Shown here one piece after another: positions 1 to 7,687 of a stretch of DNA of 42,728 bases. Position 1 is the first letter of the stretch, and every line of letters begins with the position of its first letter. The notes under the pieces are model-generated. The model was not told where the DNA came from. It made no database searches and worked only from the letters and a program-made list of their open reading frames with translations. This stretch comes from Sphingomonadaceae bacterium (GTDB lineage Bacteria; Pseudomonadota; Alphaproteobacteria; Sphingomonadales; Sphingomonadaceae): positions 1 to 42,728 of the forward strand of contig CAHJWP010000004.1 of assembly GCA_903642255.1 (NCBI GenBank), given 5' to 3'. A program made the translations under genes and the position numbers.

Positions 1-735
1 GCGGTCCGCCCGCTGCTGCCGAAGATGTCGAACCTCGGGCTGAAGGCCGACATCATGGTCAAGCAGGTGCCGGTCGACATCCAGGATGGGGCGGCGCTCG
101 GCTACATGAACCCCGCCGCCCTCGACGGGTCGCGCCCGGCGATCTACTACATCAACCTTAAGTCGACCGCACTGTGGCCGAAGTATCAGCTGGCGACGCT
201 AACCGCGCACGAGGGCGTTCCCGGCCATAGCTTTCAGTTCGCCTATCTGACCGAGGCCAAGGTCAAGCCGCCGCTGATCACGTCGCTGACCGGGTTCAAC
301 GCCTTCGTCGAAGGCTGGGCCCTCTACGCCGAGCAGCTGGTCGACGAGCTCGGGGCGTACGCCGACGACCCGTTCAGCCAGCTCGGCTATCTCCAGGCAC
401 AGCAGTTCCGCGCCTGCCGCCTCGTCGTCGACACCGGCATCCACGCGATGGGCTGGACGCGCGAGGCGGCGGTCGACTTCCTGACCAGCCAGACCGGCAA
501 GGGTAAGGCGGCGATGACTAGCGAGGTCGACCGCTACTGCGTCGCCCCCGGTCAGGCGTGCGGCTACAAGATCGGTCACAATGAAATCATCCGGTTGCGG
601 GCGAAAGCTCAGGCGGCGCTGGGGCCGAAGTTCACGCTCGCCGGTTTCGACGACGCGGTGGTGACGACCGGCGGCGTGCCGCTGACCGTGCTGGCCGGCG
701 CGATCGACGACTATATCGCCGGCGCGCGCGGATGA
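1..735 (+). CDS. DUF885 family protein, C-terminal part (5' end outside the window)
   Basis: The reading frame is open from base 1, so the gene begins upstream; about 244 C-terminal residues are visible. The hallmark is HEGVPGH (codons around 208-228), the putative metal-binding motif of the DUF885 family, preceded by a YYINL-type strand segment and followed by the family's FVEGWALYAEQL segment. Family members are often secreted or periplasmic and peptidase-like; the substrate is unknown. The N-terminus and any signal peptide cannot be judged here. The stop (TGA) overlaps the start of the following broken gene as ATGA, suggesting the two were once co-transcribed. Confidence 0.85.
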   Translation, partial: AVRPLLPKMSNLGLKADIMVKQVPVDIQDGAALGYMNPAALDGSRPAIYYINLKSTALWPKYQLATLTAHEGVPGHSFQFAYLTEAKVKPPLITSLTGFNAFVEGWALYAEQLVDELGAYADDPFSQLGYLQAQQFRACRLVVDTGIHAMGWTREAAVDFLTSQTGKGKAAMTSEVDRYCVAPGQACGYKIGHNEIIRLRAKAQAALGPKFTLAGFDDAVVTTGGVPLTVLAGAIDDYIAGARG

Positions 736-1088
736 CCGGCGCGCTGATTTTACTCGCCGCCGCGGTGACCGCCGCCGCGCCGCCGGCCGTCGACGGGGCG
801 GTCGAGCGGCCACTGACGACCGTCGCCTTCGCCGCCCTGCCCCGCCGCCTCGGTCGCATGGACAGTCCGCGGCGCGAAACTGACGTGTACCGGTCCGTGG
901 CTGATCGACGTGCTCGGGACTGTCGGCGTGCCGGCCGGCGACGCCGTGCGTGGCGAGGCCCTGTCGCTCGTCGTCACCGCGATGGGGCGGCCGACGACGG
1001 TGGCTATCGGCTCGTCCCGGCGAACGACCATCGCGGCGCGCGCGGCGTGCGCAACCTAGTCCGCCTGACGGTCGGCCGCGTGGCCTAG
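732..1088 (+). pseudogene. Decayed molybdopterin-dependent oxidoreductase-like gene (frameshifted)
   Basis: A protein of the YedY/sulfite-oxidase-like (oxidoreductase molybdopterin-binding) type can be pieced together only by changing frame. Frame 3 from the ATG at 732 gives a signal-peptide-like start (MTGALILLAAAVTAAAP). From about 853 to 950 the family resemblance moves to frame 1, with WTVRGAKLTCTGPWL then LIDVLGTVGVPAG and a following RGEALSLVV, a typical core of these small proteins. From about 981 it returns to frame 3, with DDGGYRLV and RGVRNLVRLTVGRVA, the typical C-terminus. The segment that normally lies between (the DGY...ELDP stretch, about 40 residues) appears deleted. The stop overlaps the end of the convergent priming transferase by 3 bases. 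The family call is from memory of its motifs; that the gene is broken is clear from the frames. Confidence 0.6.
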
Positions 1089-2539
1089 AAGGCGTTGGTC
1101 GGGATGACGAGCGCCGTCACGGTCCGGGCAAGGACGTAGAAGTCGAACCAGATCGACCAGTTCTCGATGTAGTACAGGTCGTGCTCGAAGCGCTTGATGA
1201 GCTTGTCCTCGGTGTCGGTCTCGCCGCGCCAGCCGCAGACCTGCGCCCAGCCGGTGATCCCCGGCTTGACCTTGTGCCGCGCGGCATAGCTCGACAGCAC
1301 GTCGGAAAACAGCCGACCGCCGGCGCGCGTCGACGGCGCGTGCGGCCGCGGCCCGACCAGCGACATCTCGCCCTGGAACACGTTGAGCAGCTGAGGCAGC
1401 TCGTCGAGGCTGGTCCGGCGGAGGATCGCACCGACCCGGGTGACGCGCGGATCGCGACGGCTCGCCTGCGTGATTTCCGTATGTTGCGCGTGATTGTGGA
1501 ACATCGTCCTGAACTTGAAGACGCGGAACGGGCGGTTGTTGAAGCCCTCGCGCGGCTGACGGAAGAAGATCGGCCCGGGCGAATCGAGCCGGATCGCGAG
1601 GGCGATCAGTGCCATGGGGATGGCGAAGACCAGCAGCGCAAGCGACGACAGGATGCGGTCCTCGGCCATCTTGGCCCATGCGTCGATGCCGGAGATCGGC
1701 CGCTCGAACAGTGTCATCACCGGCACCTCGCCGAGCAGAACGACCGGCCGGCGGGCGAAGACGAAACTGGCGAGGTCGGGCGCGAGGCGGATGCGGACCG
1801 GGGTCAAAGCGAGGCGGCTGACGACCTCCTGCAGGCGGATCTCGGCCGACCACGGCAAAGCGACGATGACCTGGTCGATCCGGCCGTCGCGGATCGCCTC
1901 GACCAGCGCCGACAGGTTGCCGAGGACCGGAATGCCATGGTGCGACGTCGGCACGCGGCCATCCTGCCGATCGTCGAAGAAGCCGACGATGGTGATCGTC
2001 AGCTTGTCAGTGGTCAGGATATAGTTGGCGAGCTTGGCACCCTGCGAGCCGGCGCCGAAGATGGCGACGCGCTGGTTGAAGCTGCCGCGCCGCTTGAGGC
2101 GACGTACCCAGATCGTCATCGCCAACCGCGTCGACAGGAGCATGATGCCGCCGGTGAAGAACCAGCCGAGCGCCCATTCGCGCGACACGGTATCCGACGT
2201 CTTGAGCAGGAACCCGAGCGTCAGCAGGAACAGCGCGGTCGTCACCCACGCGGTCGCCACCCGCTGCCACGCCTTGCGCAGCGAGAACTGTGCCTCGATG
2301 TCGTAACTGCCGACGGTTTCGGCAAGGACGGCGAAGGCCACCGCGGCGACGAACACGATCCGCGAATAGACGACGTCGTAGCGTCCCGCCGACGGGATCA
2401 GCAGGTCGATCGCCACCATGCCCGACAGGATGACGACGACGAACTCGATCGCCCGGACGATCAGCACGACCGCGTCGAGCGGGATACCGGCGCGGTCGAC
2501 CGCGGCGGGCATCGGTGTCGGATCGCCAGTCTTGTTCAA
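1085..2539 (-). CDS. Undecaprenyl-phosphate sugar-1-phosphate transferase (WcaJ/GumD type)
   Basis: Polyisoprenyl-phosphate hexose-1-phosphate transferase that starts polysaccharide repeat-unit synthesis by moving a sugar phosphate, probably glucose-1-P, onto undecaprenyl phosphate at the inner membrane. The 484 residues show the full-length family layout: four N-terminal membrane segments (about 23-48, 60-77, 97-113, 124-145), a Rossmann-like CoA-binding domain with FGAGSQGAK (161-169), another hydrophobic segment (297-316), and the C-terminal catalytic domain (from about 285) with LDSPGPIFFRQPREG, FKFRTM, TSLDELPQLLNV, GEMSLVGPRP and KPGITGWAQV. The longest frame opens with TTG at 2539, with AGGG about 10 nt upstream; an ATG at 2512 is an alternative start without a visible ribosome site. 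It is convergent with the DUF885 unit and divergent from the XrtV accessory gene. Confidence 0.93.
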   Translation of the reverse strand: MNKTGDPTPMPAAVDRAGIPLDAVVLIVRAIEFVVVILSGMVAIDLLIPSAGRYDVVYSRIVFVAAVAFAVLAETVGSYDIEAQFSLRKAWQRVATAWVTTALFLLTLGFLLKTSDTVSREWALGWFFTGGIMLLSTRLAMTIWVRRLKRRGSFNQRVAIFGAGSQGAKLANYILTTDKLTITIVGFFDDRQDGRVPTSHHGIPVLGNLSALVEAIRDGRIDQVIVALPWSAEIRLQEVVSRLALTPVRIRLAPDLASFVFARRPVVLLGEVPVMTLFERPISGIDAWAKMAEDRILSSLALLVFAIPMALIALAIRLDSPGPIFFRQPREGFNNRPFRVFKFRTMFHNHAQHTEITQASRRDPRVTRVGAILRRTSLDELPQLLNVFQGEMSLVGPRPHAPSTRAGGRLFSDVLSSYAARHKVKPGITGWAQVCGWRGETDTEDKLIKRFEHDLYYIENWSIWFDFYVLARTVTALVIPTNAF

Positions 2540-2679
2540 CCCAATGCCCTACCCGCCGGAATCATACGCGAAATTGGTGGCTTAACCCCCGGCCGACGCT
2601 ACTGACCGATGACGGTAGCCACAACACCGTGATCTGCTATATGTCGCGTTAACGAAAAACGGGTGGGAGCGCGCCGGTA

Positions 2680-2922
2680 ATGACGACAGTCTACGACTGG
2701 ACGACGATGATCGTCTTCGCCGGGCTGGTCGTGCTGTTCCTGCAACGGTCGCAGGGCGAGGCGCGGGATCATCTGTGGCACTACCTCGTTGCGGCGGTCG
2801 GCTGTGCCGGAACCAACTACCTCGGCAACGAAGGCTATCATCTCGTCGCGATCGCCGCCGGCATCGCGACGCTGGCGTTCATCTTCATCGTCCTGCGCCC
2901 CCTCGACGGCTTTCACGGTTGA
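2680..2922 (+). CDS. XrtV sorting-system accessory protein (small membrane protein)
   Basis: An 80-residue hydrophobic protein starting with MTTVYDWTTMIVFAGLVVLF. Hydrophobic segments lie at about 8-21, 35-48 and 54-72, separated by the charged stretch RSQGEARD (23-30) and the NYLGNEGYH motif (46-54). I recognise it as the small protein that accompanies exosortase V in sphingomonads; its function is unknown. GGGAG lies 10 nt before the ATG. It is transcribed toward EpsI and exosortase V, which face it from 3637 and 4586, and away from the priming transferase. It carries no PEP-CTERM-like tripartite tail, so it is unlikely to be an exosortase substrate. The assignment rests on sequence recall and neighbourhood. 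Confidence 0.72.
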   Translation: MTTVYDWTTMIVFAGLVVLFLQRSQGEARDHLWHYLVAAVGCAGTNYLGNEGYHLVAIAAGIATLAFIFIVLRPLDGFHG

Positions 2923-2935
2923 ACGGCTCTCACGG

Positions 2936-3637
2936 CTAGACGCCGAGCCGCTGCAGTCCGGCCGCCAGCGTCGGTCCGACGAGGATGCTGCGATCGACCG
3001 GCTTGACCGCGAGGATGAAGGCGCGGCCGAACGCGGCCAGCGCGGCGAACGTCGCCGGGGTCGGCTCGGCGACGGTCGACAGGCGGACGAGGATGCCATC
3101 GGGCACGATCCCGGCGAGCTGCTCGCGCAGCCGCATCGTCCGCTGCTCGCGCCGCGTCGTCGGCAGGAAATCGCCGATGCGCGTCCAGTAGGTGATTGGC
3201 TCGATCCGGTTGTCGGTGGACGCCGTCAGCTCGCGCGCGGGGATCGCGATATGCGGGGCGACCGGCAGGTCGAGTTTCGTCGAATTGGAAATCTGGAAGC
3301 CGACGGCGGCGTAGCACACCTCCGGCCGGTGGAGCTGGAGCAGGTCGCTCTGCAGGTTGCCATAGGCCAGTACCATCATCACCGGCAGCGCGTCCGGCGC
3401 GACGTACAGGCGGCTGACGGTATCGCTGTACAGGCGGTCGGCGAGGCTGCCCGGAGTCTTGGGCAGGATGAACGCCTGGCTCGGCGTCATCGTCCATGCA
3501 CCGATCTTCGGCGGGACGATTGCATCGAGCTTACGCCCGTGCAGCAGCTCGACATGGTGCCGCGGCGTCAGCGCCGCCGCTCCCGCCGCGGCCAGCAGCA
3601 TGCCGCCGCCGAGGAGAACGTCGCGCCGGTCGATCAT
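2936..3637 (-). CDS. epsI: EpsI family protein, exosortase V-associated
   Basis: A 233-residue protein with an N-terminal signal or anchor (MIDRRDVLLGGGMLLAAAGAAALTP). Its core carries the EpsI hallmark LHRPEVCYAAVGF (102-114, including H103 and C108). In many exosortase loci EpsI is a separate protein or is fused to the exosortase C-terminus; here it is separate and encoded directly after the exosortase. EpsI is thought to act in the periplasm in EPS production or sorting; its biochemical role is unknown. The ATG at 3637 is chosen because the longer frame back to 3721 runs antisense-like through the tandem repeat and exosortase tail and is Arg/Gly-rich. Thirteen bases separate it from the exosortase stop, so the two are probably co-transcribed. 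Confidence 0.85.
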   Translation of the reverse strand: MIDRRDVLLGGGMLLAAAGAAALTPRHHVELLHGRKLDAIVPPKIGAWTMTPSQAFILPKTPGSLADRLYSDTVSRLYVAPDALPVMMVLAYGNLQSDLLQLHRPEVCYAAVGFQISNSTKLDLPVAPHIAIPARELTASTDNRIEPITYWTRIGDFLPTTRREQRTMRLREQLAGIVPDGILVRLSTVAEPTPATFAALAAFGRAFILAVKPVDRSILVGPTLAAGLQRLGV

Positions 3638-3650
3638 CGCGGCCGGCCCG

Positions 3651-4586
3651 TCATCGCCGGCTCTCGAGCCCCGTCCGCGGCGGCGGACCTTCGAGCCCCG
3701 TCCGCGGCGGCGGACCCTCAAGCCACGACCGCACGGGGGTCAGCAGCGCGTCGATCAGGAAGATCAGCAGCAATGCCGACGTAAACGTCACCATTCCGGC
3801 GAATTTGTGGAGGAAACCCTGCGCCACGGCATCGCCGAAATAATAGGTCAGCAGCACGAGCGCCGCGACGCGCACGCAGTTGGCGAGGATCGCGATCGGC
3901 ACGACCAGCGCGAGCAGCAGCACCGAATAGCGCCAGTTGCTGTTGCGCATGACGTAGACGTAGAACAGCCCGATCGCCGTCAGGCTGATCAGCGAGTTGA
4001 GCCCGGCACAGGCGTCCTCGACGAGCAGCTGATACTGGGCGACGTAGATCGTCACCCCGACCCGCGCGACCGGATAGCCGACCGCCCCGAGGACATCGGT
4101 CACCCCTTCCGAGACGAGCGCCTTCAATGGCTGCGTCGCGGTATCGAGCATCGAACCGGGAATGGGAATCATGAACATCAGATAGACGATCGGAAACCAC
4201 ATCAGCCGCAGCACGGCCCCGCCGACGAAGCTGTAGGCAACGGCACCGAAGGCGAGCAGCATCGACGCGACCTCGATACTGATGAAGTCGAAGGCCCGGC
4301 CGAAAGCATAGCCGACGATCGCGACAAGGATCGCGGCGGTCGCCGGGCCGAGTGCACCCGGTCGCGCGAGGCGGCGGATCTCGTCGCCGCGGCGGAAGAT
4401 CAGCCAGATGCCGGTGGCGAGGACCAGCGGACCGTGGACGCCCGCCTCGGTCGACCACGGTCCGACGCCGAGGCTGGCGATCGTCGGCATAAAGATCGCG
4501 ACCGCGCCGATGACGAGCAGCGCGTGGCGCGTCAGCAGCCGGCCCCAGTCGATCGCCGGGCCACGCGGGGCAGCGAGGGTCGCCAT
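3651..4586 (-). CDS. xrtV: Exosortase V (XrtV), membrane cysteine transpeptidase/protease
   Basis: An integral membrane protein of 311 residues with about eight hydrophobic segments. The exosortase catalytic triad is intact: Cys193 in EDACAGLNSLISL, Arg239 in ANCVRVAAL and His260 in GFLHKFAG. Exosortases cleave proteins with a C-terminal PEP-CTERM-like tail and hand them on to the surface or to EPS. The V-type call rests on the neighbours (small accessory gene, separate EpsI, EpsD/E/F/G set), not on a computed match. The start ATG shares one base with the stop of the upstream EpsG-like gene (TGATG). The C-terminus has a short cytoplasmic tail with LEGPPPRTG repeated twice (289-306), made by a 27-bp tandem duplication. 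Confidence 0.88.
   Translation of the reverse strand: MATLAAPRGPAIDWGRLLTRHALLVIGAVAIFMPTIASLGVGPWSTEAGVHGPLVLATGIWLIFRRGDEIRRLARPGALGPATAAILVAIVGYAFGRAFDFISIEVASMLLAFGAVAYSFVGGAVLRLMWFPIVYLMFMIPIPGSMLDTATQPLKALVSEGVTDVLGAVGYPVARVGVTIYVAQYQLLVEDACAGLNSLISLTAIGLFYVYVMRNSNWRYSVLLLALVVPIAILANCVRVAALVLLTYYFGDAVAQGFLHKFAGMVTFTSALLLIFLIDALLTPVRSWLEGPPPRTGLEGPPPRTGLESRR
3664..3716. repeat. 27-bp tandem duplication in the exosortase tail
   Basis: Two near-perfect head-to-tail copies of a unit beginning TCGAGCCCCGTCCGCGG lie at 3664-3690 and 3691-3716. The period of 27 bp keeps frame, so on the minus strand each copy adds LEGPPPRTG to the exosortase C-terminus. The repeat lies beyond the last membrane segment and does not touch the catalytic residues. 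Confidence 0.9.
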
Positions 4587-5464
4587 CAGAACTCGCTCAG
4601 GACCGAACCGAGCACAGAACTCCGCGCCGCGGCGAGCTGCTGCGCCAGCGTCGCGACATCGGCGACGAACGTGCGGTTGCGCCGCGCAATAATCACTGCA
4701 TAGCCGATCACCCCCGAGATGGTCAGCGCATCGGCACAGCTGTTCGCCGCCGGCGTGTCGAACAGCGCGATGTCGTACTCGCGCAGCAACGTGTTCATCC
4801 CGTCGCGGAAGCGCGTGCTCGACAGCAGTTCCTGCGGCCGCGCGACCGGCGGTCCGGCGGTGATCACCGACAGGTTGGGCAGGACGTTGGCATGGACGAC
4901 GCGCTCGGGCCGTGCGGCCTTGAGCGTCAGGTAACTCGACAGGCCGGGGCCGTTGGCGGCAAGGCCGAAGATCTGGTCGATCCGCGGTGAGCGGAGATTG
5001 CCGTCGACCAGCAGCGTCTTCGTGCCGATCTGCGACAGGGCGGCGGCGACGTTGGCGACGAGGTAGCTGCAGCCGACGGCGTCCATCGGTGCGACGAAGG
5101 CGATGGCGCGGCGACCGGGCTTGATGTGCTGGGCGATGATCTGGGTCCGCAGCAGGCGGATCGATTCGGCCTTGGCGCTGACCGGGTCGCTGAGGACGAC
5201 GAGTTCGTCCGATACCGCCCGCCGCTGCGTCTGCTGCAGCGCAAGGCTGTTGATCAGCTGATCGCGCGCGCGGTCGAGCTCGTCGACACCGATGAACCCG
5301 AGCTCGACCGCCGCCTGATCGAAATCGAGACCGCGCTCGGCCTGATGTTCGGCAACCCGTGCCGACTCCTCGTCGGTCAGCAGGCCGAGCCGGAGCAGCG
5401 CATCGCGGATCGGTGCGTCGGGCGCGACGCGACCGTCGCTGACCGTGCCGTCGGTCACGCTCAT
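4586..5464 (-). CDS. EpsG-like chain-length ATPase (BY-kinase relative) with GspE-N-like domain
   Basis: A 292-residue cytoplasmic partner of the Wzz-type protein encoded just upstream. Residues 15-72 form a helical GspE/MshE N-terminal-like domain (DALLRLGLLTDEES, then ELGFIGVDELDRARDQL). Residues 100-292 form the ParA/CpsD-like domain: Walker A' LLVDGNLRSP (151-160, Asp154) and Walker B DIALFDTP (231-238). The Walker A region reads APMDAVGCSY (125-134) and lacks the GKS/T lysine; some EpsG-family proteins also have a non-canonical sequence here. No tyrosine-rich C-terminal tail is present, so classical autokinase activity is doubtful. It overlaps the Wzz gene by ATGA and the exosortase start by one base, implying translational coupling. 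Confidence 0.85.
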   Translation of the reverse strand: MSVTDGTVSDGRVAPDAPIRDALLRLGLLTDEESARVAEHQAERGLDFDQAAVELGFIGVDELDRARDQLINSLALQQTQRRAVSDELVVLSDPVSAKAESIRLLRTQIIAQHIKPGRRAIAFVAPMDAVGCSYLVANVAAALSQIGTKTLLVDGNLRSPRIDQIFGLAANGPGLSSYLTLKAARPERVVHANVLPNLSVITAGPPVARPQELLSSTRFRDGMNTLLREYDIALFDTPAANSCADALTISGVIGYAVIIARRNRTFVADVATLAQQLAAARSSVLGSVLSEF

Positions 5465-6855
5465 CGGGCCGCCTGCAGGCCGCCGAGGCGGTCGTCGCGT
5501 CGCAGCACACGGCGCAGGCGGCGCGCGAGGCTGACCGGCGCGGTGTCGGCGATCACCGCCAGCACCGCCGAGTTCGCCGCATGGGCGAGGTCCTCGGGAC
5601 CACGGACCCGGCGCGAGACCAGTTCGGTCGCGACGGCGATGACGATCCCCAGGCCGAGCCCGAGGATGACGCCGAGCGCAAGGAACAGCGGCTTGTTGGG
5701 GAACGACGGCGTGCCGCTGACGAACGCATCGCCGAGGGGAACGAGCCCGGTCTCCGACACGTCGGCCTCGAGCTTGAGATCGGCGGCGCGGCTGGCGGCC
5801 TTTTCATACTGCGACTTGCGCAGGTCGACGTCGCGCTGCAGCTGTGCCAGCTCGTCGAGCTTCGACTTCAGGCCGAGAACCTTTTCCTTCTGCGCGGCGA
5901 GCTCGCTCTCGAGCCGGCTGGCATTCGCCTGCGTCGCTGCCGACATGTCGACACCACCGCCCGTCGCGGCCGCCGTCGCCGTCGCCCGGGCGAGCTGCTG
6001 CTGCAGGACCTTACGCCGCTCGATGAGGGCGATATAAGCCGGATGCGCCGTGCCGAGCTTCTGGCTCGCCTGGACCATCGCGTCATCGACCGCATTGAGC
6101 TGCGACTTGGCCGCTTCGACCTCGGGCGACGTCGCGCCCCGGCCGCCGCCGCCGACCAGCCCGGCCGAGCTGCGCGCCGACAACAAGGCGCTCTGCATTG
6201 ATTCAAGCTTCATCGTTTCCGAGTCGGCTCCGCCAGGTGCCATGACGATCCCGTTCGCGCGCTCGAACTCCGACTTCTTGGCTTCCGCCGCGGCCAGTGC
6301 CGCCTGCGCCTTGTTCGCCTGGTCGACGTACCAGTCAGCCGAACGTCCGGCAGCATCGGTGCGGAAGCGCAGGCTGGCGTCGATGAAGGCAGCGCGGAGC
6401 GCGGTGACGACGTTCTTCGCGAGGATCGGATTGCCGCCCTTGTAGGTGATCTCGAGGATGTTGCTCGCCTCGACCAGATCGGCTTCGGTGTTGTCGATGA
6501 TATTCTGCGCCTCGTAGCGGCGGAAGTCCGACGTGCCGTCGCTGTTCTTCTGATAGTCGGCAACCAGCACCGGATTCTTGTCCCAGCCGAGCCGGTCGAC
6601 GACATCGCCGGCGACGCGGTAGTCGGTGATCAGTTCGGTCTGGGTCTTGGTGTAGCCGCGCACGAAGCTCGACGAGATCACCTGTCCCGACACCGGATCG
6701 GGCTTGATCACGTCCATCAGGACGCGCGCCGTCGCCGGATATTTCGGCGGCAGGACCAGACAGAGCACGGCCGCGATGATCACGCCGGCGAGCAGCGTGA
6801 ACAGAATGATCAGCCGCCGGGCGAGCAGGATCCGAAAGAACTGGGCAATACTCAT
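5461..6855 (-). CDS. Wzz/GNVR chain-length determinant, EpsF-like
   Basis: A polysaccharide co-polymerase of 464 residues, the usual size for the family. It has an inner-membrane helix at about 14-36, a Wzz domain starting with LPPKYPATARVLMD (35-48), a long periplasmic coiled coil (about 175-205 and 275-365, Ala/Gln/Lys/Glu rich), and a second membrane helix at about 388-411 preceded by the proline-containing PSFPNKPLFLALG. A short basic C-terminal cytoplasmic tail follows. Such proteins set polymer length and bridge the flippase/polymerase to the Wza-type outer-membrane pore; the EpsG-like ATPase encoded next (ATGA overlap) is the expected cytoplasmic partner. The gene starts 39 bases after the export-protein gene in the same operon. 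Confidence 0.9.
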   Translation of the reverse strand: MSIAQFFRILLARRLIILFTLLAGVIIAAVLCLVLPPKYPATARVLMDVIKPDPVSGQVISSSFVRGYTKTQTELITDYRVAGDVVDRLGWDKNPVLVADYQKNSDGTSDFRRYEAQNIIDNTEADLVEASNILEITYKGGNPILAKNVVTALRAAFIDASLRFRTDAAGRSADWYVDQANKAQAALAAAEAKKSEFERANGIVMAPGGADSETMKLESMQSALLSARSSAGLVGGGGRGATSPEVEAAKSQLNAVDDAMVQASQKLGTAHPAYIALIERRKVLQQQLARATATAAATGGGVDMSAATQANASRLESELAAQKEKVLGLKSKLDELAQLQRDVDLRKSQYEKAASRAADLKLEADVSETGLVPLGDAFVSGTPSFPNKPLFLALGVILGLGLGIVIAVATELVSRRVRGPEDLAHAANSAVLAVIADTAPVSLARRLRRVLRRDDRLGGLQAAR

Positions 6856-6894
6856 GGTAACGATACTCCGACGGCTGCCAGCTTCAGCGGCGTC

Positions 6895-7668
6895 CTAGAA
6901 CAGCCGCTCCTTGACGATGTAAACATCGCCTTTCTGGACCGGATCGTCGATTTTCGCCGGGACTTCCTTACCACCGGCGCGGATCAATGCAACTTTACGT
7001 TCCGACCCCGATGCCGTGACGCCGCCGGCGATCGCCAGGGCCTGCCGCACGGTCATGTCCTTCATAATGGGAAACGTTCCCGGTCTGGCGACCTGGCCAT
7101 AGACATAGAAGGTGTCGGCGTCGGGCACGAACAGCGTGTCGCCCGGGGCCAGCAGGAGATTCTTGTCCGGCGCACCACGGACGAGCGCCTCGGCGTCGAG
7201 CCTGATTTCCTGGGCGCCCTGCGCCCGCCGTAGATAGACGTAGCCGGCCCCCTGCTGAGCGATCCAGCCCGATTTGAGCAGCATCTCGAGGACCGTATAG
7301 TTCTTGTCGAGCGGGTACACCCCCGGGGTGCTGACCTTGCCGGCGACGTTGACCGTCTTGCTGACATATGCCCCGATCTCGACGTTGACGAACGGGTCCT
7401 TGAAATAGCCGCCCTTGACCAGCTTGGTCTTGATGAGCTCGGCGAGCTGCAGCTGGGTCTCGCCCTCGGCCTTGACCGTGCCGATCAGGGGCATGACGAT
7501 CGTGCCATCGGCCTTGATCCGCGTCGTCACGCCGGCATCGGGCTGACCGTAGACCTGCACCGTGATCGTGTCGTTCGCGCCGAGCACATAGCCCAGATCG
7601 GCCAGCGCCGGCACGGCCGAGCCGACCATGGCGAGCAGGGCAACCATCAACGACACGAAGCGGCGCAT
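6895..7668 (-). CDS. Polysaccharide export protein, Wza/EpsE type (SLBB)
   Basis: A 257-residue periplasmic/outer-membrane export protein. It starts with a Sec signal peptide (MRRFVSLMVALLAMVGSAVPALA), with no lipobox cysteine at the cleavage site. The polysaccharide-export (Poly_export) domain spans about 25-105 (YVLGANDTITVQVYGQPD, then IKADGTIVMPLIG), and two SLBB-like beta-grasp units follow (VNVAGKVSTPGVYPL and FYVYGQVARPGTFPI). It is shorter than E. coli Wza and lacks the lipoprotein anchor and long C-terminal helix, as in EpsE-type proteins of exosortase loci. It is the second gene of the minus-strand operon, 19 bases after the beta-barrel protein gene, which may supply the outer-membrane channel. 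Confidence 0.9.
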   Translation of the reverse strand: MRRFVSLMVALLAMVGSAVPALADLGYVLGANDTITVQVYGQPDAGVTTRIKADGTIVMPLIGTVKAEGETQLQLAELIKTKLVKGGYFKDPFVNVEIGAYVSKTVNVAGKVSTPGVYPLDKNYTVLEMLLKSGWIAQQGAGYVYLRRAQGAQEIRLDAEALVRGAPDKNLLLAPGDTLFVPDADTFYVYGQVARPGTFPIMKDMTVRQALAIAGGVTASGSERKVALIRAGGKEVPAKIDDPVQKGDVYIVKERLF

Positions 7669-7687
7669 GCGCGTGACTCCTTCTGGT

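Noticed and set aside
950-2605. 551-codon plus-strand open frame
   Set aside because: Antisense to the priming transferase, whose catalytic motifs are intact.
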